Shown: positions 1 to 8,745, counted from the stretch's first letter. The stretch is 45,453 bases of DNA from Desulfobacterales bacterium (GCA_024226555.1 JAAELO010000871.1:1-45453), one strand, 5' to 3'. A program made the numbers and translations. Notes: a model not told the origin generated them from the sequence alone.

Positions 1-92
1 GGCATGACCAAAAATAACGAACCGATTTTACAGCAGTTTTTTTTGGTAATAACGAAGTATTTCGCAAAAAGAGCAGTTATTAGAGATTCCCT
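1..92. repeat. MITE-like element, copy 1 (cut by window edge)
   Basis: This is the right-hand part of a short repeated element found three more times (483-609, 8585-8745, 12975-13106). It shares the internal block around 'tatttcgcaaaaag' and the end 'ttattagagattccct'. The left end lies outside the window. It carries no coding capacity. It ends 20 bp before the start codon of the first gene, so it may hold or displace that gene's promoter. Confidence 0.75.
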
Positions 93-112
93 AAAAAAAC
101 AGGGAGAAAAAT

Positions 113-412
113 ATGAAGTGGGTCGAATTAATTCGCATTTGTTCTACACCAAAGGACCTTACACAATTGTTTAAAGATCTGGATCTGACAATTGTTGAAT
201 CAGAGCGGGATAAAAGTTTTGTTGGAATCAAAACCTATACCCATGACCAACTTAGTACAGAATTTTCAATAGCTATCCAGAGGTGTGAAGATGATCCAAA
301 AAAACTTAGCAGTGACCTTGGCCTTAGACTGTGGGAATCATTAAAGCAATACGGAATTACAAAGTACTCTATATGGGTGGAACATTCCATTGATGAATTG
401 AGGATTACATAA
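113..412 (+). CDS. Small hypothetical protein
   Basis: A 99-residue acidic soluble protein that I do not recognise. The ATG at 113 has a GGGAGA ribosome site seven bases upstream, which supports this start. There is no signal peptide, membrane segment or cysteine motif. The sequence has a mixed alpha/beta look, with a charged N-terminal half and a C-terminal 'YSIWVEHS' strand. Directly upstream is a MITE-like repeat. A second copy lies about 70 bp downstream, so the gene sits as an island between two repeat copies and has no operon partner. It could be a small cytosolic accessory protein; no function can be given. Confidence 0.6.
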   Translation: MKWVELIRICSTPKDLTQLFKDLDLTIVESERDKSFVGIKTYTHDQLSTEFSIAIQRCEDDPKKLSSDLGLRLWESLKQYGITKYSIWVEHSIDELRIT

Positions 413-482
413 TCTTTGCTGTTATTATAATTTCTTTTATGGGCTTAATATATTGACAAAAAAGTGAGTTAATTTTACTGAT

Positions 483-609
483 GGGAATCTCTAATAATTA
501 GAATTTTTGATGAAATACAAGGCTGAGAAAAAAACAACGGGTTGATTTTACTACAGTTGTTTTTTTGAAAAAGTAGTATTTCGCAAAAAGATCAGTTATT
601 AGGTTCCCT
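483..609. repeat. MITE-like element, copy 2
   Basis: A 127-bp element starting 'gggaatctctaataatta' and ending 'ttattaggttccct', imperfect inverted ends of the same type as the other copies. It is flanked on both sides by GAT, a possible target duplication. It sits 19 bp upstream of the amber-reading tRNA. A plausible promoter (TTGACA at 453-458, then a 17-bp gap and TACTGA at 476-481) lies just before it, so any tRNA transcript from that promoter would run through the element. Confidence 0.75.
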
Positions 610-628
610 GATGCAAGTTGAAAAATTT

Positions 629-704
629 GGGCGTATAACTCAGTGATTAGAGTGGGGGTCTCTAAAACCTCAAGTCAGGGGTTCAATTCCCCTTGCGCCC
701 ACCA
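629..704 (+). tRNA. tRNA with CTA anticodon (amber-reading, suppressor type)
   Basis: A 76-nt cloverleaf with encoded CCA. The acceptor stem is gggcgta/tgcgccc (7 bp with one G-U), the D stem actc/gagt, and the anticodon stem ggggt/acctc with loop ctctaaa. The variable loop has 5 nt, and the T arm agggg-ttcaatt-cccct is perfect. Loop positions 34-36 read C-T-A, which pairs with UAG. The discriminator base is A. Unlike tRNA-Pyl it has two bases between acceptor and D stem, a 5-bp anticodon stem and a normal variable loop. The D loop (agtgatta) has A where G19 is expected, so the G19-C56 contact would be lost. The charged amino acid cannot be inferred. It may be a functional suppressor or a drifting tRNA paralogue. 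Confidence 0.85.
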
Positions 705-714
705 AATGTGTTGC

Positions 715-1686
715 TCAAGATCTGAAATGTATTTGATATTGAGCTGGTGTTATACCCAACTGGCGGACAAAAACCCGTCTTAATCTTTCTTCTCGCAGAA
801 AACCAGTATGTTCTGCCACCAGCTTTATCGGAACATCACTAAGTTCAAGTAATTCCCGGGCTCTATTCAAACGCATCAATTCCACATATTTTCCTGGTGT
901 AATTCCTGTTTCTTTTGTAAAAAGTCTTGAAAAATTGCGGGGGCTCATTGCCACATGATCCGCTAAAGATTCAACTGACAATTGTTCCTTAATATTTTCA
1001 AGAATCCAGTCATGCAGTTTCTTAAACTGTTTTCCAGCCTTCGCCCTTAATTCCATTGGAGTGCTAAATTGTGATTGCCCTCCCGGTCTGCGAAAATATA
1101 ACACCAAAATCCTTGCTACTTCCATGGCAACATCAGTTCCATGGTGCTCTTCCACAATAGACAGAGCAAGGTCAATTCCGGCAGTAACTCCAGCACTGGT
1201 ATAAATTCTTCCATCACGAATGTATATCGCATCTGCATTCAGATCTGTATCAGGAAAAGATTTCGAAAAACTATCGACGGCAAGCCAATGGGTTGTAGCC
1301 TTTTTTCCTTTAAGCAAACCACAGGCTGCAAGAATAAATGATCCTGTACAGATAGAAACTATCTGTCTGGCTTTATTTGCCTGTGATTTTATGGATTTTA
1401 AGAGTTTTTGATTTTCTATTACTGCTTCTGTTCCAAAACCTCCGGGAATAACAATTATATCGGGTGAAGCACTTTTGTTAATTACAATATCAGCATATAG
1501 AGTCAAGCCGGAGTTTAGTTTTACAAGACCTCTTTTTTCGCCAGAAAATACTGATTTATAACCTTTTCCTTTATCTTCCCGATTTAAGATTTCAGTGGCA
1601 ACTGTAAAAACATCTAACGGGCCTATAATATCAAGCCCCACAGCATCAGGATAAATAAAAAATTCAATTAAACGCTTGTTTTTCAT
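715..1686 (-). CDS. GlxA-family AraC-type transcriptional regulator
   Basis: A cytosolic DNA-binding regulator of 323 residues. Residues 5-195 form a DJ-1/PfpI domain with the 'GLDIIGPLDVF' motif, and C113 of 'SICTGSF' sits at the nucleophile elbow, followed by 'KATTHW'. Residues 225-320 form a double helix-turn-helix AraC domain, with 'SVESLADHVAMSPRNFSRLF' as the first helix-turn-helix and 'ITPAQY' at the C-terminal end. The length is typical of the GlxA family, in which the DJ-1 part acts as a sensor and usually lacks enzyme activity. It lies 60 bp downstream of a same-strand isonitrile hydratase-like gene, so it probably regulates or is co-transcribed with that gene. Its stop is 10 bp from the tRNA 3' end on the other strand. 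Confidence 0.9.
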   Translation of the reverse strand: MKNKRLIEFFIYPDAVGLDIIGPLDVFTVATEILNREDKGKGYKSVFSGEKRGLVKLNSGLTLYADIVINKSASPDIIVIPGGFGTEAVIENQKLLKSIKSQANKARQIVSICTGSFILAACGLLKGKKATTHWLAVDSFSKSFPDTDLNADAIYIRDGRIYTSAGVTAGIDLALSIVEEHHGTDVAMEVARILVLYFRRPGGQSQFSTPMELRAKAGKQFKKLHDWILENIKEQLSVESLADHVAMSPRNFSRLFTKETGITPGKYVELMRLNRARELLELSDVPIKLVAEHTGFLREERLRRVFVRQLGITPAQYQIHFRS

Positions 1687-1746
1687 ATTTCAAACCCAAA
1701 TTTTGAGAAGGTATTTAATCCAAATACCTTCTCGTTTAATTTCTTT

Positions 1747-2340
1747 TTACACGTGAGCAGTATAAGGGGGAGCAGGATCATACTGTAATATTTTTCTTAC
1801 TTCCCGTGCATGTTCCGGTGAATGCATTTGCCCCACTATCCATAAAGCCATATCTATGCCTGCTGAAACACCTTGTGATGTAACAATACTTCCATCCCGG
1901 ACATACCTCATTTCAGGCATTACCTCAATGGATGAATCTTTCTCAAGATCTTCAATATTCATCCAGTGAGTTGTGGCTTTTCGATTCTTTAACAAGCCTG
2001 CCTTTTGTAAAATTAAAGCCCCCGAGCAAACAGAAGTAGTAAATCTAATTTTATCAGCCCGCCCTTTGATCCATTCCAAACAACCATTATTTATAACTGA
2101 ATCTACATCTTCAGCACCAGGAACAACAAGAACATCTATATCAGGTGCAGTTTCAAAAGTAGCAGAAGGTACTACTTCAAGCCCGCCAATACATCTTATC
2201 GATTCAGGTTTTTCTGCAATTGTAACAACTCTGCCTTTCTTTAATATGTAGCCGGATATGGCAAACACATCCATTGGTCCAATGAAATCCATGCTTGCAA
2301 CATCTTCGTATATAAATAAACCGTATGTATAATCTTCCAT
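1747..2340 (-). CDS. DJ-1/PfpI family protein, isonitrile hydratase-like
   Basis: A 197-residue single-domain DJ-1/PfpI protein. The motif 'SMDFIGPMDVF' (D18) and 'SVCSGALIL' (C105) followed by 'RKATTHW' match isonitrile hydratases of the InhA type, which hydrate isonitriles to N-formamides with a Cys/Asp pair. I start it at 2340 because AGGAG lies nine bases upstream. A longer in-frame start at 2385 has no ribosome site. The next gene downstream is a GlxA-type regulator with the same fold, so the pair looks like an enzyme with its paralogous regulator. The true substrate is unknown, and many family members act on other small molecules. Confidence 0.85.
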   Translation of the reverse strand: MEDYTYGLFIYEDVASMDFIGPMDVFAISGYILKKGRVVTIAEKPESIRCIGGLEVVPSATFETAPDIDVLVVPGAEDVDSVINNGCLEWIKGRADKIRFTTSVCSGALILQKAGLLKNRKATTHWMNIEDLEKDSSIEVMPEMRYVRDGSIVTSQGVSAGIDMALWIVGQMHSPEHAREVRKILQYDPAPPYTAHV

Positions 2341-2518
2341 TTTTTCTTTACTCCTATCTTCAGTTTTTAATTTGAAGATGCGCATCGTTTGTAAAAAATA
2401 TACATTAATTCCAGACTTGCCACAATGACATTAAACAAGCAATTTATGCCAAATGTTAAAAAAGAATATGAATGCTTTGGAAAAAGCCCACTTATTCTGA
2501 AAAATGCTTTTCAACTCA

Positions 2519-2869
2519 TCATTTAGATAAACGGTCCTGCCTTCTGATAATTTCGAATTCGTGGTGTTCAAAAAAACCTTTCCTTACATTGTCCTCTTTC
2601 AACATTCTGATAACAGGAATTTTGTCAACTAAAGCAGGTGTTTGCTCTTTGCCAAGTTTAAGCATCCTTTTTAATGCTGACAACTCTTTGTTAATAGACG
2701 CATTTGCAGCACCTATAGAGATTCTGTTACCGATATATTCAGAAATTGAAACAGAAGTTATTTTTTGAACTGAATATTTTTCAAAGAACTTTAAGTGGTT
2801 CAAGCTGGTTCTCAACCTCCTGATCTTTTTGTTGTTAATCTTGTAATCATTTTCAATTAAAGATACCAA
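2519..2869 (-). pseudogene. Truncated tyrosine-recombinase (phage integrase) N-terminal fragment
   Basis: A 116-residue reading frame that looks like the core-binding, SAM-like N-terminal domain of tyrosine recombinases. It has 'RLRTSLNHLKFFEKY', then 'ITSVSISEYIGNRI' and 'ASINKELSALKRMLKLG', the usual helix pattern before the catalytic domain. It ends soon after 'FFEHHEFEIIRR', where the catalytic domain with its R-H-R-Y residues should begin, and I find no continuation in any frame down to 2400. It is therefore a broken integrase and not an active one. It may be the scar of a lost element. It is 11 kb from the prophage edge, so it is unlikely to belong to that prophage. Confidence 0.6.
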
Positions 2870-2875
2870 CTGGGT

Positions 2876-3190
2876 ATGAAAGAATTTTCATTCTTTCATA
2901 CAGCTTATAAGGCAAGAGCAGGTAAAGAAATCTTGTTTTTCAGCCCAGGATTAAAACAGCCGGATATTAAAAACTGGAATCCGCTTCATTTTTTAAACCA
3001 AAAAGGGGTAATGTTACAGAAATTTATAAGCCATCTAAAAGAAGATCCTCATCATTATAAAAAAAAACATAGGGGCAAGCCTGCTAATGACCTTTGCAAA
3101 AACCAAAAGCAGATTTGCCCAATCCCTTTCTCAATAAAAACCCGACCAACTCAAGCTAATATCGTTCATAATTACATATGTAGGAAATAA
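2876..3190 (+). CDS. Uncertain open reading frame
   Basis: A 104-codon frame with no convincing ribosome site. It starts just outside the integrase remnant on the other strand. The middle part ('GKEILFFSPG' to 'NWNPLHFLNQKG') looks protein-like. The rest is rich in K, H and Q and has no family I recognise. It could be a fragment of a gene from the same lost mobile element, or chance. No neighbours share its direction closely; the next gene starts 135 bp further on. Confidence 0.2.
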   Translation: MKEFSFFHTAYKARAGKEILFFSPGLKQPDIKNWNPLHFLNQKGVMLQKFISHLKEDPHHYKKKHRGKPANDLCKNQKQICPIPFSIKTRPTQANIVHNYICRK

Positions 3191-3324
3191 TATTTACATC
3201 AAATTCTCTTAATGATAAGTGTTGTATGTATTATTAGTGCGTTATGCTAAAAGATAAATGCATTGCTTTATGCCCTATCCAAAAGAGTAAGTTAAATATC
3301 AATTTATGGGAAATAGATAAAGTT

Positions 3325-4230
3325 ATGAGAAAGATAAAAGCCAATGCTCATGTACTAATGATATTATCAATAATAATAGCTTCAAGTTCCTTTCCTGTTG
3401 GCAAGTTAATAACCCATGATTTGCCTCCCGAGGTTATGATGTTTATACGATTTCTGTTAGCAGCTATTTTGTTTGGGTCATATGTTTTCATAAAAAATGG
3501 ATTGGAATTTCCCCCACGGAAAAGAATGCTATCTTACTCAATATTGAGTATTCCTCCAGTTATTTTCTTTTGGTCTATGTTTGAAAGTTTAAGATATACA
3601 AGCGTAATTAATACAGGTGCTTTAATTACGCTAATTCCGGCCGTAACAGCGGTCTGGGCGGTTTTAATTAATCGAGAAATCCCGACCATACTTCGTTCTT
3701 TGGGCTTAGCTATAGGTACAATAGGCGCGCTTTTGGTCGTATTTAAGGGAGATTACATAGCGTTAATTCGTCTTCAATTCAATTATGGTGATTTTTTATT
3801 TATCATGGGCATTATGTTTTCAAGCTGGGGTAGACCTTTGTTAAAAAAACTCTATAGTGGTGAACCTATAGAGATTTTGACATTTTGGACTCTACTTTTA
3901 GGGGCTGGTTGGCTTTTAATAGCCTCGATTAACAGCATTATAAATGTTGACTGGCACAGTACTCCAAGCAAAACTTATGGAGGTATTCTATATTTAGCGA
4001 TATTTACAACCTTGATTACTTTCTTTATAAGACAAAAATGCACGGTTCAAATTGGCGCGACTAAGGTGGCCGCTTATAGCTTTTTGGTGCCAGTATTCGT
4101 GATTTTAATTACCTTTGTAACTGGAATGGAGGATTTAAAGGTATCCACTTTACCAGGAATACTTCTCATTATTATATCAATGTTTATAATTCAAAAAGAA
4201 CCGAGAAACGCACTATCGAAAACCACATAA
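3325..4230 (+). CDS. EamA/DMT-superfamily transporter
   Basis: An inner-membrane protein of 301 residues with ten predicted membrane segments in two EamA repeats. The first repeat begins 'IIIASSSFPVGKLI...PPEVMMFIRFLLAAI', the classic DMT signature. The second repeat runs from about residue 150 to the end and closes with 'FVTGMEDLKVSTLPGILLIII'. Family members export metabolites or amino acids, but the substrate cannot be told. I place the start at 3325 ('MRKIKAN'), since the 27 extra codons from 3244 are hydrophilic and have no ribosome site. The first membrane segment then begins at residue 9, as usual. A small membrane-protein gene with a strong ribosome site follows after 95 bp. Confidence 0.88.
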   Translation: MRKIKANAHVLMILSIIIASSSFPVGKLITHDLPPEVMMFIRFLLAAILFGSYVFIKNGLEFPPRKRMLSYSILSIPPVIFFWSMFESLRYTSVINTGALITLIPAVTAVWAVLINREIPTILRSLGLAIGTIGALLVVFKGDYIALIRLQFNYGDFLFIMGIMFSSWGRPLLKKLYSGEPIEILTFWTLLLGAGWLLIASINSIINVDWHSTPSKTYGGILYLAIFTTLITFFIRQKCTVQIGATKVAAYSFLVPVFVILITFVTGMEDLKVSTLPGILLIIISMFIIQKEPRNALSKTT

Positions 4231-4325
4231 CAAATCGCTAAACTCGTATCAAAAAGGTATTTTTAAGGAATATTTCTAATTAGATATTTTTCTAACACAC
4301 CTAAAAATCATTTATTGGAGGTAAC

Positions 4326-4448
4326 ATGACAGATGATAAATCAAACCCAGAAAATGAAAGAAATCCTGAAAAATCCTGGTATACAGATGTTCCCACATTA
4401 GTGAGTTTGTTGGTTATTTTAATTGCATTGATAACATCAATAATCTAA
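4326..4448 (+). CDS. Small single-span membrane protein (40 residues)
   Basis: Not a known family. The gene has a near-ideal GGAGG ribosome site five bases before ATG. The protein has a hydrophilic, acidic N-terminal half ('MTDDKSNPENERNPEKS') and one C-terminal hydrophobic segment ('VSLLVILIALITSII') that would anchor it with the N-terminus in the cytoplasm. It follows the EamA transporter on the same strand and precedes an inverted repeat, which suggests a short two-gene unit. It may be a small partner of the transporter or a stand-alone membrane microprotein. Confidence 0.65.
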   Translation: MTDDKSNPENERNPEKSWYTDVPTLVSLLVILIALITSII

Positions 4449-4481
4449 GTAGAAACATGAAGTAAAAATAGAGTCGGATCT

Positions 4482-4510
4482 TGATTTTGCCCTTTGCAAA
4501 GGGCAAATCA
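4482..4510 (+). terminator. Strong inverted repeat, possible terminator
   Basis: The arms 'tgattttgcccttt' and 'aaagggcaaatca' pair over a two-base loop, with one bulged base. The repeat lies 34 bp after the small membrane-protein gene. There is no run of T after the stem, so termination is likely but not certain. Confidence 0.5.
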
Positions 4511-4512
4511 GG

Positions 4513-5078
4513 ATTAGTGTACAAACTTGTTCACATTACCTTGAATCCGTTCTACTCTTTGCTCGTTTTCTTTCCCATGCATCAGTAGGATCTGAACATT
4601 TTACGGTTTTTCTTACTTATGATACCCCGACCAAGATATGCATCATCCATATAAAAATAAATCCTGGATAAACCAATCATTATTTTTTTTAAGACTGTTT
4701 TTTTATAGTTATTGGATGTTTAGCTTTTTTGAAAAGGAAGGCTACTTGTCTTAATAATAAACCTCCCATTTGTAATGGAGCTATTTCACAAGTCTTCATT
4801 TGAAGACAAATGGAATCCATGGAAAGTTTCAAAAATTGTAAAAAAGCAACCGTTTTAAAGTTCATAAAACAAATCAACAGACATTATTGAATTGATAGAT
4901 ACTAAATTTTTTCTATTAAAATGATAGAATATGTTTATGCTAATTCCATAGTTAAATCCACGTAACCCTCTGTATACTTTGTTTACAGCCTCATAAATCT
5001 TGTGGCATCATTAATGCTAATCTAAATACTGGAAATAGAAAAGATTCTTATCAAGAATATAAAAATGAGGCTGGAAAT
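4513..5078. other. Gene-poor stretch
   Basis: I see no convincing gene in this 566-bp stretch. A 62-codon minus-strand frame at 4689-4877 has no ribosome site and no recognisable product. A small palindrome (gtcttcatttgaagac) lies near 4793-4808. The last 60 bases before 5079 are AT-rich and probably hold the promoter of the lipoprotein gene. Confidence 0.5.
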
Positions 5079-6293
5079 ATGAAAAATAAATTGTTCTTTC
5101 AAATATTAATTTTATCATTAGTATTTTTTATAATGGCATGCAGTGAAAACGAAAATAATAATATAACATCTGACAATGAATCTTATGACAGGATTGAGAT
5201 AACAAGTGATCAGGCCGATCTTAAATCAGATCTTAAATATAAAAAGAAAGAGGTGAAAATTAAATCGGGTGATAAAGATTTAAAAGATGTAGATGGATAT
5301 TCATTTCAGTTGGTAGCTGAAGTGAGGCAACCGGAAACTCAGAATGGATATCTTGTAGATGCAACACATGTTGCGATTCATGCTAATTCAGCATATGTCA
5401 CCTACAATTATCCGGGAAATATATATGCCGGTGGAATACATGTTTTTGATATTTCTGACCCTCATATACCAAAAATAACATCAAGAATAATGTTCTCAGA
5501 CACAGATATTAATGCTGTGACATACCATGGGGATAGTTTATGGGTGGCTGGTTCAACTGCTACATATTCAGGGTATGAAAACGAAAATTTTGAGAGTCCT
5601 GCAATTATTGAAGAGTTCAGGTTAAAAAAAGGTGTATTTACAAACAATACAGTTAAATGCGACATTCCGGGTTTCTCAGCAAACAGCATTATCAAAACCG
5701 GAAACAGCTTATTAGTAACAAGCGGAAATACCTATGGAGGTATGTTTCAAATATCACTTTCAAAATCAGAATATCTTCAGATTAAAGAGAGATACTTATT
5801 CGATAATAGTAAATATGTATCGTATAACAAAAATATGATTGTAAGGTTGGTAAGTGGAGTAAATGCACAATTAGATATTTTTGAAAAGAAAGGTGAAAAA
5901 TTAAATTTTGAAGAATCTATTGACTTAGGTGTAATTGAACCATCTGACGGAAAATCTGTTGTTCATATGGATGAAAAATATATATACATTTCAAAGGGTG
6001 AGTTTGGAATAGAAGTATACGATATTAAGGACCTGACAAAAGTTCTTGAATTTACTACTCAACTCAGTAAGGGTAATACTAATGGAGTGACTACTGACAG
6101 CAAATTTATGTATATTGCTAATGGTGCAGGTGGATTATATCTGGCCTCAAAACCTTCAAAAAACATGAACTCAGAAATATTGGGAAAAATTGATTTCAAA
6201 GGTTCTGCAAACTATGTTGCGACAAATAAGAACTATATCTTTGTTGCATGTGGTAGTGGTGGTTTAAAAATATTTAGAATAGTAAATCCATGA
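5079..6293 (+). CDS. LVIVD-type beta-propeller lipoprotein
   Basis: A 404-residue lipoprotein. Residues 1-20 form a signal peptide and 'FIMAC' is a lipobox with C21 as the lipid-bearing residue, so it is exported and anchored in a membrane. After an acidic, disordered linker (residues 22-75) come blade-like repeats such as 'GGIHVFDISDPHIPKITS', 'FGIEVYDIKDLTKVLEF' and 'GGLKIFRIVNP'. These match the LVIVD/surface beta-propeller pattern of proteins that display at the cell surface. The start has GAGG eleven bases upstream. It stands alone, with the convergent ankyrin gene 62 bp beyond its end. Its partner is unknown. Confidence 0.8.
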   Translation: MKNKLFFQILILSLVFFIMACSENENNNITSDNESYDRIEITSDQADLKSDLKYKKKEVKIKSGDKDLKDVDGYSFQLVAEVRQPETQNGYLVDATHVAIHANSAYVTYNYPGNIYAGGIHVFDISDPHIPKITSRIMFSDTDINAVTYHGDSLWVAGSTATYSGYENENFESPAIIEEFRLKKGVFTNNTVKCDIPGFSANSIIKTGNSLLVTSGNTYGGMFQISLSKSEYLQIKERYLFDNSKYVSYNKNMIVRLVSGVNAQLDIFEKKGEKLNFEESIDLGVIEPSDGKSVVHMDEKYIYISKGEFGIEVYDIKDLTKVLEFTTQLSKGNTNGVTTDSKFMYIANGAGGLYLASKPSKNMNSEILGKIDFKGSANYVATNKNYIFVACGSGGLKIFRIVNP

Positions 6294-6355
6294 AAATAGA
6301 ATCCCATTAATAAACCTTTTAAAAAGCGTATAAAACAGAATCGTTCCGGTTATTC

Positions 6356-8257
6356 CTAAAAACTAAAGCTATCCTTAGTACCACAGGAAGCACATCGATA
6401 ATAATAGTCTGCTTCATAACTCATAGTTGATGGAGAACCGCTAATAATCTTCTGCCTGAGAGAGACGAGAGTATCCCGTCCGCATTTATTGCATCCTGTA
6501 GAAGTATTATACAATTTTTTCTGTCGTGCCTCTTTTATTTTTTTACCCAGTTTTATTATTGAGTCATCTCGACTGTTTAAAAAATACTCCAGTTCCCGAC
6601 TTGTTACTGCTGTCCACAGATTATTATTTTTTATCAGGTATAAAGCTGCTTCATTTAGATCATCATCTGTAACAGGTGAAAAAAGAAGGGAGGAAAAAAC
6701 AGATACCTTTTCCTTTAATTGTGGAATATTATATTTCAAAAAGAAAATTATTTCATCATGTGATTTTTTTTTAGCAATATCTGCAGGAACCCCCTCTTTC
6801 CGGTTTTTCTCATTAATGTCAGCACCATTTTTAACAAGAAAAGTAAAAACTTTTAAACAACCCTCATCAGCAGCAATATGAAGTGCCGTTTTTCCTTGAT
6901 TATTTTTAATATTGATATCAAAGTTAATATCACATTTAATAAAATCCTCAATATAAAAAACATGACCGCTTTCAATGGCTTTATTAACTGCCTTGAAAAA
7001 CTCTCTCTTTAAGTTATCTTCTTCAGCTTTATTTAATACTTGCTCATCTTTTTGAGTATACTCAAGCATATATCTGCATATATTTTTGTGATTTCTTTTT
7101 TTTGCTACTTCATAGGGAGTTAAAGGAATATAACTTCCATATGATTTTTTTGGATTTCTCTCACTGGATCGTATGTTAATGTCTGCACCATTAGCAACTA
7201 AGATCTTTGCTGTTTCAATAAATTCATCTTCATTATCAACAGCATTATACAATGGAGTGTGGTCATCTTCATCTCTTGAGTCAACTTCTACATTGTGATC
7301 AAGTAAAACCTTTACTGCATCAGATATTCCCAAATTAGCTGCATAATGAACGCAACTACGCCCACTATAAAGCTTGTTAACATCGCCCCCTTGCGCTATT
7401 ACTTCTTTAACCAGAGTGCCACTGATTTTAGCTGCCTGCCATACTGAGTTCTCACTTATTTCTGCACCCTTAGAAAGAAGAACCAGTGCAGCATCTTCAT
7501 TGTAATTAACAAGAGCTTTTGTAAGAGGAGTTTCTTTATCTTCACCCTTAACATTTATACCAAGACCTCTATCTATCAATGACAAAACTATATTCTCATC
7601 CCCTATACTTGCTGCTGAATGGAGCAATGTGTTATTTTGTCCATCTCTATATGTAATATTTGCTCCGGCATTAAGTAGAAGGTGGGCTGATGAAACAAGG
7701 TTATCTTTATTGTTATCTAAGATATTATGTACTTTAAATTTTGTTTCAAGAGCATAACTCCTGACATAATATGGTGTAGGTCTTTCCATGGCAAGCATAA
7801 GTGGTGTATACCTGCCTTTAGCAAACAAATCAATTTCTGCATTCCGTTCCAGCAATAACTTCACTCCCTCAACGCAACCAAACTGAGCGGCATAGTGGAG
7901 GGCTGTCATTTTGTACTCATCTGTAACTTCTATTGAAGCTCCCTGATTAATAAGCAATGATGCAATATCAGGATGTCCTTCTATAATTGCCCATATTAAT
8001 AATGTTCTTCCTTCATATTTAAAGGCAGGCATAGAGGATTTAATATCAATATATCTTATTTTTTCATCAAGGTCTGTGCATATGTCTATTAAATATTTAA
8101 CTATCTCGAACTGTTCATGCTCAATAGCTATAACAATATAGGACATAATATTCGATTCATTTGTAATAAGGCTTTTTACTGTTTCAATATCACCATAGGA
8201 AATTGCCTTAGAGATTTTATTATTACGAATCACTGTTTCCTCCTGTTCCATGTACAT
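6356..8257 (-). CDS. Ankyrin-repeat protein with C-terminal zinc ribbon
   Basis: A 633-residue cytosolic protein without a signal peptide. It has about twelve ankyrin repeats from residue 10 to 520, with typical motifs such as 'GRTLLIWAIIEGHPDIASLL', 'KMTALHYAAQFGCVEGVKLL' and 'GKTALHIAADEGCLKVFTFL'. A helical spacer (about 525-590) follows, then a zinc ribbon with paired cysteines, 'CNKCGRDT' and 'CASCGTKD', at residues 593-628. Ankyrin arrays bind proteins. The ribbon suggests contact with nucleic acid or a second protein. It ends in TAG with a TAA two codons later. There is no operon partner. The start is weakly defined: ATG at 8257 or 8251. Confidence 0.85.
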   Translation of the reverse strand: MYMEQEETVIRNNKISKAISYGDIETVKSLITNESNIMSYIVIAIEHEQFEIVKYLIDICTDLDEKIRYIDIKSSMPAFKYEGRTLLIWAIIEGHPDIASLLINQGASIEVTDEYKMTALHYAAQFGCVEGVKLLLERNAEIDLFAKGRYTPLMLAMERPTPYYVRSYALETKFKVHNILDNNKDNLVSSAHLLLNAGANITYRDGQNNTLLHSAASIGDENIVLSLIDRGLGINVKGEDKETPLTKALVNYNEDAALVLLSKGAEISENSVWQAAKISGTLVKEVIAQGGDVNKLYSGRSCVHYAANLGISDAVKVLLDHNVEVDSRDEDDHTPLYNAVDNEDEFIETAKILVANGADINIRSSERNPKKSYGSYIPLTPYEVAKKRNHKNICRYMLEYTQKDEQVLNKAEEDNLKREFFKAVNKAIESGHVFYIEDFIKCDINFDINIKNNQGKTALHIAADEGCLKVFTFLVKNGADINEKNRKEGVPADIAKKKSHDEIIFFLKYNIPQLKEKVSVFSSLLFSPVTDDDLNEAALYLIKNNNLWTAVTSRELEYFLNSRDDSIIKLGKKIKEARQKKLYNTSTGCNKCGRDTLVSLRQKIISGSPSTMSYEADYYYRCASCGTKDSFSF

Positions 8258-8584
8258 TTCACTTCTAATATTGCTCCAAATAGTCGTAAAATATCAAACT
8301 GTATTCAAATATTAATATGCGTTTTACCTTTAGCTACAACATATCAATTTTTTAAGATTAATAAAAGTTTGACAGAGTTTTTGAAAAGAAAGGTTAAATA
8401 ATCATTTACTTTTTGCAAAGGCCCCTATCTTTTTCCATGCATTAAATACCAAAACATCAAATCACATCGTCAACCAATTAAAAGTCGCATTAAAAAAAGA
8501 AAGAAAGCTGGTGCATATAATAAAATAATGTCAAAATATGGTTTCACAAAGTGAGCTTGCAGGTCGTTTGCAAAAAATATGTAT
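8258..8584. other. Intergenic stretch without a gene
   Basis: No supported gene. The region is AT-rich and probably holds the promoter of the ankyrin gene on the minus strand. A 94-codon plus-strand frame overlapping the ankyrin gene lacks a ribosome site. Confidence 0.5.
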
Positions 8585-8745
8585 AGGGAACCTCTACTAA
8601 TTAGAATTTTTGATGAAAAACAAGGCGTAACAAAAAACAACGAGTTGATTCGTTTATAAAAAAGGTTTTATTTTATAAAGTTTACAGTTTTATTATTGTT
8701 ATAACGATGTGTTTCGCAAAAAGATCAGTTATTAGAGATTCCCTA
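8585..8745. repeat. MITE-like element, copy 3
   Basis: A 161-bp copy with ends 'agggaacctctac' and 'ttagagattccct'. It is longer than copies 2 and 4 because about 30 AT-rich bases are inserted in the middle. The flanks read TATA on both sides of the GGGAA/TTCCC ends, a possible target duplication. It lies 48 bp before the pentapeptide gene. Confidence 0.8.

Noticed and set aside
629-704. Pyrrolysine tRNA
   Set aside because: It has the CTCTAAA anticodon loop seen in tRNA-Pyl, but the D arm, anticodon stem length and variable loop are those of an ordinary tRNA. No pylS or pylBCD genes are in the window.
4689-4877. 62-codon minus-strand gene
   Set aside because: No ribosome site, no family resemblance, and a palindrome inside it.
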